Positions 34,376 through 40,644 of a DNA stretch of 64,000 bases are shown here, piece after piece. Below the pieces are notes generated by a model. It was given only the letters and a program-made list of their open reading frames with translations, was not told the origin of the DNA and searched no databases. The translations under genes and the position numbers were made by a program. Each line of letters starts with the position of its first letter. Within the stretch, counting starts at the first letter, position 1. Source of the stretch: Candidatus Leptovillus affinis (GTDB lineage: Bacteria > Chloroflexota > Anaerolineae > Promineifilales > Promineifilaceae); assembly GCA_016705235.1 (NCBI GenBank), contig JADIYP010000006.1, forward strand, positions 124,001-188,000, read 5' to 3'.

Positions 34376-35539
34376 CTACCCAATGCGATCAAAACGCAGA
34401 ATTTCCTGACCGGCCGCGTTGCGAACGATCAATTGGCTGCCAATGATCTGGTAACTGGCGGCGGCTTGCAGGGCAATTGTGTAGGCCAGTTCCTGCTGCA
34501 TGAGTTCGTCTTCGCAAAGAATTTGCGTGCCCGAAAGGCTGCCGATAATGATTGAGCTGCCGTTAACCGAGTAGGTTCCGTTCAGGGTATTGCAGCCGCC
34601 ATTGATATTGATACGGCCGTCTGCGCCAAAAAAGGCAGTCAGAATAGAACCGGGAACCGGCACGTTGTCGCCATTGAGCGAGGCCAAACGCCAATTGGTG
34701 CTGGCCAGCGGGTTAGTCACGTTCACCTGGATGGTAAGCTGCTGCAAAACCACGCTGCCGTCTCGCTGCAAAACGCGCATTTCGTAGGTGGTGGTAACTG
34801 TCGGGCATTCCGTGCGCGAACCCTCGCCGGTCACCGGGAAGTTTTGGTAAGTCTCACCCAGGCGATAAACCCAAACAGCCTGAATATTTTCTACTCGCCA
34901 GCGCAAGGTTGTGCACTCGCCCTGATTGATGACGGTGCGGTCGGCGGTGAAGGTGAGGGAGGGAACGGCCGTAGCCGTAGCCGTGGCCGTAGGTGTGGCG
35001 GTGCTGTTGGGCGTGGGCGTGGGCGGCGCTGGAATAATCGGCACGCCATCAACGTTGGTTACATCCACAAATTGGGCCGAGACCCAACCTTGCGCATTCG
35101 GCGCATTGGGCACAAACACTACCCACCACAGGCCATCTACGCTGCGGCCGGTTACGCGTCCTTCAGTGCCAAAACGGGCAACACCGACAACGGGGTATAC
35201 CGAACCAGGACCGGTGCGGACGTTAACGCCATTGGCGGCACTGACAACGGCCGTGGGCGATTGTGGCTCAGGCGTGGGCAAAACGGCCGTCGCATTCGGC
35301 GTGGGGCTGGAATTGGGCTGCGTTGGCAGCGGAGTCAGCTCCAAAGTCGGTAAAACGACCTCTGGGACGGGCATGCTGGTAGCTTCTGGAGCAGCAGTAG
35401 TGCCGCCGCGCAGGCTAAAGGCAGCCACAAGAGCTATCACCCCGACAATGATCAGAACGACCACTGCGCCGATGAGAATATAAAGCAAAGTCGAACTGCT
35501 TCCCTGCTTGTTGTTACCATTGTTGTCTTGTGATTCCAT
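34376..35539 (-). CDS. Membrane-anchored SH3b and META-domain protein
   Basis: A 387-residue envelope protein. After a short Gln/Asn-rich N-terminus comes one transmembrane helix (LLYILIGAVVVLIIVGVIAL, about 18-40). A Pro/Thr-rich linker leads to a bacterial SH3 domain (NGVNVRTGPGSVYPVVGVARFGTEG, about 100-165). A second linker precedes a strand-rich domain with TFTADRTVINQGECTTLRWRVEN. A C-terminal META (HslJ-like) domain covers about 275-385 (TNWRLASLNG, GCNTLNGTYSVNG). The start at 35539 has GGAAGGAG directly upstream, closer than usual; an ATG at 35563 has no such site. The next gene upstream also has META-like domains, so the two look like paralogous modules for surface binding or stress response. 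Specific function is unknown. Confidence 0.85.
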   Translation of the reverse strand: MESQDNNGNNKQGSSSTLLYILIGAVVVLIIVGVIALVAAFSLRGGTTAAPEATSMPVPEVVLPTLELTPLPTQPNSSPTPNATAVLPTPEPQSPTAVVSAANGVNVRTGPGSVYPVVGVARFGTEGRVTGRSVDGLWWVVFVPNAPNAQGWVSAQFVDVTNVDGVPIIPAPPTPTPNSTATPTATATATAVPSLTFTADRTVINQGECTTLRWRVENIQAVWVYRLGETYQNFPVTGEGSRTECPTVTTTYEMRVLQRDGSVVLQQLTIQVNVTNPLASTNWRLASLNGDNVPVPGSILTAFFGADGRININGGCNTLNGTYSVNGSSIIIGSLSGTQILCEDELMQQELAYTIALQAAASYQIIGSQLIVRNAAGQEILRFDRIG

Positions 35540-35575
35540 ATCTCCTTCCTTTTTATTTGGCATTTGTAACTATTC

Positions 35576-35635
35576 AGACCCCAAGGGTTTGCTCTTGAAA
35601 ATTTGGATTATTAGGGCAACAAACCCTTGGGGTCT
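35576..35635. repeat. Family A inverted repeat upstream of the SH3b/META gene
   Basis: Arms AGACCCCAAGGGTTT (35576-35590) and AAACCCTTGGGGTCT (35621-35635) enclose a loop that is closely related to those at 3316-3345 and in the 55.8-56.0 kb array. Confidence 0.85.
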
Positions 35636-35683
35636 TGCCAGAGAAACCTGAACAGTTACTGGCATTTTATTTCCGTAACTTTA

Positions 35684-37402
35684 CTATTTTAAGACCAGAG
35701 AGGCAATCATTCTATCCAATCGAAGCAGATCTGGGGAGTAGTCCGATGGGGACAAAGCGTTGAGGCGCGCCTGGGTAGCCTGCAAATACGCGGGGTATGT
35801 GGCTGGATTGGTAGATTGGTCCTTTTCGCTCTCTTCTGCTTGTTCAAACGTATCCGGCAACGTTTCGGTCTGCACCGGCCAGATGAGTGAAATGTAGTAC
35901 TTGCCGTCCTGGCTGAGTCCCTGGTAATAATAAGCAGCGGTTTCGTTTGTCCAGGGGCCAATGGCCTGGCGGTCGGGCGAATCGGCCAGATAACGCACGC
36001 CGTGGCCCTGAGCAAATGCCAGGTCGGCAAATTGAACCCAGCGATCCATCACGCCAAGGGGCAGCGGCAAAAAGGGCATCGGGCCTTCGGGCGAAGCGGC
36101 ACGGCCGTCTGCCTCCGCCAAAAGTTCCGCCAATCGATCAACCTGATCGGTCACCAAACGGCCGGCCAGCGTTTGATACGTTTCGATGGGGAAAATGTAA
36201 AGGCGACGGCCGTTGCCGGCCAACACCTCCTGCGCATCCTCCCCATCGAACGTCACCAGGATGTGGGCTGGCATGGCGTGGCTGCCGGGTGTGGAGGGCG
36301 TAAGCTGGGCTGGCTGAACCTGCCAGGAAAAAGAGCTGGCCACATCTTTTACATCAAGTTCGATAGTCCGGGCATTCAGCGTGGGCGAACTTTCTTTTGG
36401 CAGCGGCTGGCCGCCGGTGATCGCCTCAGGATTGATTTGTTGAAAACGCATGGTTCCCGTGTCCATGGGCAAATCAAACAACAGGTCGGTTTCGTCCATA
36501 AACCAGATGGCCGCCGCCTGAAGATAGCGCAAAAAATCATCGGTCTGAGAGTTGGCGGCGCAAACAGTCTGGGACGCGTCTTCGATGGTGATGACGATGC
36601 CGCCGCCGTCCAGCCGGTAGACGCCGCTGCCCGTATTGCAATCGGCCTGAATGGAAACACGGCCGTCTGGCAGCAGTTGCAACGTGTATAAATTCGGCTC
36701 AGCGATCACTTCCGGGCCGGTGGCCGGATTGATAAAACGGACCCACTGCCAGGTTTTGCCCACCAGCGGCGCAGGTTCAGCGCTGACGGCGGCCTCCGCC
36801 GCCGAACCGCCGCTTTGGAAACCCATTTGTCCGGCCTCGTCATTGAGGTCCAGGAGCATACGGCCGTCTGCCAGCCCAACCTCTCTCGATTTGCCCAGCA
36901 GCGACAAAAACTGTTGATCCAAAGACTCTTCGCCGCAAAACGATAGGGTTTGCGCTCCCAGGCTGATTGTCAGAAGATTGTTTTTCAGGGTATACGCGCC
37001 CCCAACCGAATTACAATCCGCCTGGACATTCACCAGGCCATTTGCATTAAAAATGACGGTGTATTTGCCTGGCTCAGGCACCAAGATCGGGTCCAGCAGC
37101 GCGTTTTGGCTCACTTCGGTCCACTGCCAGGCAATGCCTGTGATCTGTTCTGCAGCGATGGTATCTTGAACGGCCGTCGGGCTGGGTTCTGCTGTGGGGA
37201 TGGGGGTTTTTGTGGGCGGGGGAACGGCCGTTGGCGCTGGCGTGGGCGTGGACGTGAGCGTGGGTTCAGGAACGGCCGTAACAACAGGCAAAGCGTCCGT
37301 CGGCCGAGGCAGCGGCGTAAGGGTTGGCGCCGGTTGCGTGCGGCAGGCCGCCAACAGCACCAGCCATAGGCTTAAAATCAGCAACGACTGATACTTCTTC
37401 AT
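35684..37402 (-). CDS. Lipoprotein with two META-like domains
   Basis: The 572-residue lipoprotein starts at the ATG at 37402, which has GGAGG 9 bases upstream. Its signal ends in LWLVLLAACRTQ, and a frame extension to 37423 adds only 7 unsupported residues. A Pro/Thr-rich linker (about 25-85) is followed by two META/HslJ-like repeats at about 90-195 (ITGIAWQWTEV, ADCNSVGGAYTLKNN) and 215-325 (GKTWQWVRFINP, ADCNTGSGVYRLDG). A third region to the C-terminus (about 345-572) contains HILVTFDGEDAQEVLAGNGRRL and resembles a ligand-binding or propeller-like domain I cannot name. It is probably exposed outside the membrane. Together with the gene at 34376 it forms a pair of related surface proteins. 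Confidence 0.82.
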   Translation of the reverse strand: MKKYQSLLILSLWLVLLAACRTQPAPTLTPLPRPTDALPVVTAVPEPTLTSTPTPAPTAVPPPTKTPIPTAEPSPTAVQDTIAAEQITGIAWQWTEVSQNALLDPILVPEPGKYTVIFNANGLVNVQADCNSVGGAYTLKNNLLTISLGAQTLSFCGEESLDQQFLSLLGKSREVGLADGRMLLDLNDEAGQMGFQSGGSAAEAAVSAEPAPLVGKTWQWVRFINPATGPEVIAEPNLYTLQLLPDGRVSIQADCNTGSGVYRLDGGGIVITIEDASQTVCAANSQTDDFLRYLQAAAIWFMDETDLLFDLPMDTGTMRFQQINPEAITGGQPLPKESSPTLNARTIELDVKDVASSFSWQVQPAQLTPSTPGSHAMPAHILVTFDGEDAQEVLAGNGRRLYIFPIETYQTLAGRLVTDQVDRLAELLAEADGRAASPEGPMPFLPLPLGVMDRWVQFADLAFAQGHGVRYLADSPDRQAIGPWTNETAAYYYQGLSQDGKYYISLIWPVQTETLPDTFEQAEESEKDQSTNPATYPAYLQATQARLNALSPSDYSPDLLRLDRMIASLVLK

Positions 37403-37479
37403 GCTAAAAAGCCTCCAAAACATTCTATCGACCCTAAGGTTTTTTTATCGAGAAGGTAGACTTTTGGGAACTTTAACCC

Positions 37480-37588
37480 CTAGCAGTCTGTCGGAGAACC
37501 TCTTTTTGTAGCCGGGGTATCCTTACCCCGCCTCTGGAAGACGCGGTAAGAAACCGCGGCTAAGGGTACTTTTCCGACAAACTGCTAG
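37480..37588. mobile_element. 109-bp MITE-like element with terminal inverted repeats
   Basis: The left end CTAGCAGTCTGTCGGAGAA and the reverse complement of the right end, CTAGCAGTTTGTCGGAAAA, match at 17 of 19 positions. Between them lies one family B unit (GTAGCCGGGGTATCC ... GGTAAGAAACCGCGGC). It codes for nothing. The left half recurs nearly unchanged at 60450, which supports past mobility by a transposase not present here. Confidence 0.8.
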
Positions 37589-37633
37589 GGCCTTCCCAAA
37601 GAAACCTGTACATGTCCAAACGGCATTAAAAAC

Positions 37634-37662
37634 GAACCTCGCCCCTGAAAGGAACGAGGTTC
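37634..37662. terminator. Hairpin GAACCTCG/CGAGGTTC
   Basis: Eight-base arms at 37634-37641 and 37655-37662 enclose a 13-base loop, downstream of the acetyltransferase gene on the minus strand. No T-run follows directly, so a terminator role is tentative. Confidence 0.4.
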
Positions 37663-37765
37663 CGAAAAGCTGTGCGGTTAAACGAACAAGCCGGGCAAAA
37701 TTCTAAAGCGACAACCGGCAAAACCGATTGTGACTTATTGGCAGGAATTTGTAAAGTGTAATGGG

Positions 37766-38323
37766 CTAACGAAATTCACTCGCCAGCATCGCATACCAGT
37801 ATTCGCTGCTCCAACGACCCTTAAACCAGGCGCTCTGTACAAAACAGGCCTCCCGGCGCATGCCAACTCGTGCAAGCAATGTACTGGAGCCGGTATTCTC
37901 AACATCACAAATGGCTCGCACACGATGCAATTTCAAGTCTACAAACAGATAGGCCAGCAGGCAACGGACGGCCTCGCTGGCAAAACCCTGGCCCTGGTAA
38001 GCGCGGGCCAGGGTGAAGCCAATTTCGGCCTGGCGGGCGTCTTCCAGCAGGCGGTGAAACGCACAGTCGCCGATGATTGGCGCGTGGACATCCTTTAGCT
38101 CGATGGCCAATTGAAACCATTCGCCGTGCGGAATGGGCGGCATGGTCGCCATTTCGGCGACAAACTGGGTGGCCATAGCCAGGGTATAGGGCGTTTCCCA
38201 ACCCTGATACCGCGCCACCAGCGGGTCTGACCGATAGGCGGCAAAGGCAGGAATATCGGCGGTGGTAAACGGCCGTAACCGCAACCGTCTGCTCTCCAAC
38301 ATGATCGGCGCATCATTTTCCAT
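37766..38323 (-). CDS. GNAT-family N-acetyltransferase (RimJ/RimL-like)
   Basis: The 185-residue cytoplasmic protein belongs to the acetyltransferase_3 branch of the GNAT family, which acetylates protein N-termini, amino acids or small amines. The N-terminal signature is SRRLRLRPFTTADIPAFAAY. The acetyl-CoA-binding motif A is seen in IGFTLARAYQGQGFASEAVRCLL near residues 117-140, and motif B in VRAICDVENTGSSTLLARVGMRREACF. Length is typical. A TAGGAT sequence ends 7 bases before the ATG, matching the -10 spacing of other apparently leaderless genes here, although no -35 box is visible. The gene is isolated and its substrate cannot be inferred. Confidence 0.92.
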   Translation of the reverse strand: MENDAPIMLESRRLRLRPFTTADIPAFAAYRSDPLVARYQGWETPYTLAMATQFVAEMATMPPIPHGEWFQLAIELKDVHAPIIGDCAFHRLLEDARQAEIGFTLARAYQGQGFASEAVRCLLAYLFVDLKLHRVRAICDVENTGSSTLLARVGMRREACFVQSAWFKGRWSSEYWYAMLASEFR

Positions 38324-38468
38324 CTATCACATCCTACACTTGAGAAGTTCGCCCTTCTGAAACTCAAACAACGAAGGGATTCACAGGGCCGCCTGAATAG
38401 TCGCATAATTTGTTTAAATCGCCAGAAAAAGCAGCCATTCTTTTGGGCATTTTTAAACCAATCCAGGG

Positions 38469-38497
38469 TTGACGCACTTCCGACAACCTGATACCAT
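38469..38497 (+). promoter_or_regulatory. Promoter of the aromatic leader/aroH/aroF unit
   Basis: TTGACG (38469-38474), 17 bases, TACCAT (38492-38497). The -10 box ends 7 bases before the ATG of the leader peptide at 38505, so the leader message is probably leaderless. Confidence 0.75.
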
Positions 38498-38504
38498 GCT
38501 GCAC

Positions 38505-38594
38505 ATGATCACGCACGTTGCAAATAGCTTTTACTTTTATTTTTTTACCAACCCACTCAGGCCGCAACCGGCTGAGGAGGTTGTTTCGCTTTAG
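38505..38594 (+). CDS. Phe/Tyr-rich leader peptide of an attenuator
   Basis: This 29-codon frame encodes a peptide with the run Ser-Phe-Tyr-Phe-Tyr-Phe-Phe at residues 8-14 (codons 38526-38546), then ends at a TAG at 38592-38594. It begins at an ATG placed 7 bases after a -10 box, with no Shine-Dalgarno. It is followed 31 bases later by a strong intrinsic terminator and then by chorismate mutase and DAHP synthase genes. This layout matches ribosome-mediated attenuation as known for enterobacterial pheA leaders. Six consecutive Phe/Tyr codons would stall the ribosome when charged tRNA-Phe or tRNA-Tyr is scarce. The peptide itself probably has no function. It was found by reading the frame directly; it is too short for routine gene calls. 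Confidence 0.85.
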   Translation: MITHVANSFYFYFFTNPLRPQPAEEVVSL

Positions 38595-38657
38595 GTAAAA
38601 GCCAGGCAAAACAAGCAAACTCAACAAGACGCGGCCCCAACAGGCCGCGTCTTTTTT
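38559..38657 (+). terminator. Attenuator terminator with a competing antiterminator segment
   Basis: AAGACGCGGCC (38626-38636) and GGCCGCGTCTT (38643-38653) form an 11-bp stem with a 6-base loop, then a T-run to 38657. The heptamer AGGCCGC of the 3' arm (38642-38648) also occurs at 38559-38565, inside the leader frame 13 bases after the Phe/Tyr codons. That copy can pair with GCGGCC of the 5' arm and so block the terminator. A ribosome stalled on the Phe/Tyr codons would leave it free. Confidence 0.8.
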
Positions 38658-38732
38658 GTTTCTGGCAGCAAGAGAAGGTTATCAAATTTACCAATCGAAC
38701 TGGTCATGCAAATTTTTGAGAGGAGGAACTGA

Positions 38733-39197
38733 ATGAAAAACGGCCGTACCCCATCCCCCATCCCCCCCCATGCCCCCCTGTTGTGTCGGGGCGTGCGCGG
38801 AGCCACTGTCGTGAGCGAAAACAGCGCCGAAGCCATCCTATTCGCCACCCGCGAACTGCTGTACACGATGGTCCAGGTCAACCAGATTGACCCCGACATG
38901 GTCGCCAGCGCCTATTTCACCACCACCGAAGACATCACCGCCACATATCCCGCCGTGGCCGCCCGCCAATTGGGCTGGTTCGATGTGCCCCTGCTGTGCG
39001 GCCACGAAATGAACGTCGTCGATGGCCTGCCCCACTGTATCCGCATTTTGCTCCACTGGAACACACCCAAATCCGCCAAAGAAATCATCCACGTGTACTT
39101 ACACGAAGCCGCCGCGCTGCGGCCAGACAAAGAAGACGTGCCGCCCGTGCCGGCCGAAGAAATCGAAATGGTGATGCAATTAGCCATCAGCCGTTAG
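38733..39197 (+). CDS. aroH: AroH-type chorismate mutase
   Basis: The enzyme converts chorismate to prephenate, the first step towards Phe and Tyr, in the cytoplasm. The core of about 120 residues starts at CRGVRGATVV near residue 18 and is a monofunctional AroH-class mutase. It keeps the conserved Arg in RGVRGAT, the Glu/Arg-type motif ATRELLYTMV, the TTTEDITATYPAVAAR segment, and HCIRILLHWNT. The product has 154 residues, longer than the usual 120-130, because of an 18-residue Pro-rich N-terminal extension that contains an ACGGCCGT copy. A strong GAGGAGG site 7 bases before the ATG at 38733 shows that the extension is translated. DAHP synthase follows after 113 bases, and the upstream Phe/Tyr attenuator should control both. 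Confidence 0.94.
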   Translation: MKNGRTPSPIPPHAPLLCRGVRGATVVSENSAEAILFATRELLYTMVQVNQIDPDMVASAYFTTTEDITATYPAVAARQLGWFDVPLLCGHEMNVVDGLPHCIRILLHWNTPKSAKEIIHVYLHEAAALRPDKEDVPPVPAEEIEMVMQLAISR

Positions 39198-39262
39198 CCA
39201 GCAGCTTTTAGCCGCAGGCAAACGAGATGCAGAGCGTGGCGAATGCACTTTAGGAAAGAACT

Positions 39263-39287
39263 TAACGCTTACAGCTAACAGCTTAAA
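39263..39287. repeat. Short TAACAGC-like tract (family D)
   Basis: CTTACAGCTAACAGCTTAAAG lies between chorismate mutase and DAHP synthase, with related AGC/TTAG words just after the mutase stop. The rest of the 113-base gap holds only the AAGGAAGAG ribosome-binding site of the next gene. Confidence 0.6.
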
Positions 39288-39310
39288 GCACCAAAAAGGA
39301 AGAGAAGAAC

Positions 39311-40390
39311 ATGATAGTCGTGATGGAACCAACCGCAACAAAAGAACAGGTGAACGCAATTATCGAACGGGTCGAGGCGGTGGGCTGCAAAACCCACCCC
39401 ATCATTGGCGCAGAACGGACCGTAATCGGGGTGATTGGCGACGGCCGTGTCATTGACGCCCGCCAAATCGGCCGCATGATCGGCGTGGAAACAGTGATGC
39501 CCATCTCCAAGCCCTACAAAGGAGCCAGCCGCGAATTTAAGCCGCAAGACACCATCATCCAGGTGGGCAATGTCACCATTGGCGGCAAAGATTTGGTGAT
39601 GATGGCCGGTCCCTGCTCGGTAGAAGGGCGCAGCCAACTTTTGGAAGCGGCCCACGCCTGCAAAGAAGCCGGAGCGCACATTTTGCGCGGCGGCGCTTAC
39701 AAACCGCGCAGCTCGCCTTACTCCTTCCAGGGATTGGGCGAAGAAGGGCTGCGGTATCTGGCGGAAGCCCGCGAGGCCACCGGCATGCCGGTGATCACTG
39801 AAGTGATGGAGCCGGCGCTGGTGCCGCTGGTCTGCGACTACGCCGATATTCTCCAGGTAGGCGCGCGCAACATGCAAAATTACGCCCTGCTCAACGCCAT
39901 CGGCAAATCGGGCCATCCGGTGCTGCTAAAACGCAGCTTCAGCGGCACAATCGAAGAGTGGCTGATGAGCGCCGAATACATCCTGAGCCACGGCAACAAC
40001 AACGTCATGCTCTGCGAGCGCGGCATCCGCGCCAACGAGACGGAAACGCGCAACACGCTAGACATCAGCGCCGTACCGGTGATTAAGCATTTGTCTCACC
40101 TGCCCATCATTGTGGACCCCAGCCACGCCACGGGCAAATGGGAGTACGTTGGGGCGACATCAAAAGCGGCCGTGGCTGCTGGGGCAGATGGCGTAATTCT
40201 GGAAGTACACCCCAAACCCGACGAGGCATGGTCAGACGGCCGTCAATCTCTAAAACCGGAAAAATACGCCGCCCTGGTGCAGGAAATGCGCGCCGTAGCC
40301 CTGGCCGTGGGCCGGAGCGTGCCTTCAAGCCAGGCAGCTATCGGGCAAAACGGGCATGGCAAACGGCCGTTGCTCGTCCCCACGCCGTAA
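39311..40390 (+). CDS. aroF: 3-deoxy-7-phosphoheptulonate synthase, type I-beta with N-terminal regulatory domain
   Basis: This enzyme joins phosphoenolpyruvate and erythrose 4-phosphate in the first step of the shikimate pathway. The 359-residue protein has an N-terminal ferredoxin-like regulatory domain (residues 1-70, IVVMEPTATKEQVNAIIERV), as in the Thermotoga-type enzyme, which mediates Phe/Tyr feedback. The catalytic TIM barrel follows. Key motifs are MMAGPCSVEG near 98, GGAYKPRSSPYSFQGLG near 131, LLKRSFSGTIEEW near 205, and the metal-binding PIIVDPSHATGKWEYV. The C-terminus runs about 20 residues past the usual end. AAGGAAGAGAAG precedes the ATG. It follows aroH and is probably governed by the same attenuator, so gene expression and enzyme activity would both respond to aromatic amino acids. 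Confidence 0.96.
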   Translation: MIVVMEPTATKEQVNAIIERVEAVGCKTHPIIGAERTVIGVIGDGRVIDARQIGRMIGVETVMPISKPYKGASREFKPQDTIIQVGNVTIGGKDLVMMAGPCSVEGRSQLLEAAHACKEAGAHILRGGAYKPRSSPYSFQGLGEEGLRYLAEAREATGMPVITEVMEPALVPLVCDYADILQVGARNMQNYALLNAIGKSGHPVLLKRSFSGTIEEWLMSAEYILSHGNNNVMLCERGIRANETETRNTLDISAVPVIKHLSHLPIIVDPSHATGKWEYVGATSKAAVAAGADGVILEVHPKPDEAWSDGRQSLKPEKYAALVQEMRAVALAVGRSVPSSQAAIGQNGHGKRPLLVPTP

Positions 40391-40393
40391 ATA

Positions 40394-40433
40394 AAGCGTG
40401 ATGCGTGATGCGTGCCCATCACGCATCACGCTT
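40394..40433. repeat. GCGTGATGCGTGATG inverted repeat (family E), likely terminator
   Basis: AAGCGTGATGCGTGATG and CATCACGCATCACGCTT pair to form a long stem 4 bases after the DAHP synthase stop. A related element lies at 44496-44562. Confidence 0.75.
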
Positions 40434-40644
40434 TCCCCCATGCCCTCATCTCCAAAACAAAATAATAGGCTGTGCCGGAATACGGCCGTTTCTCCCGTTT
40501 AGCTATTCAGATAAGCATCACATTTTCGGGAGGTGATCGACAGCCATTCTTTTTTTAGTCCCCATTTCTGGCCAACAAAGCAAACTACCCTTGCTCGCAC
40601 AGCTTACCAACTACATGCAGTCCTATTTTGTTTCAGGAGAAACC
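40434..40644. other. Intergenic stretch before the secreted DUF6345-like gene
   Basis: Only one ACGGCCGT copy (near 40482) and the AGGAG ribosome-binding site of the next gene are seen. No clear promoter was found. Confidence 0.4.

Noticed and set aside
38364..38627. Minus-strand frame of 87 codons opposite the aromatic leader
   Set aside because: It is antisense to the Phe/Tyr leader and promoter and has no start signal or protein features.
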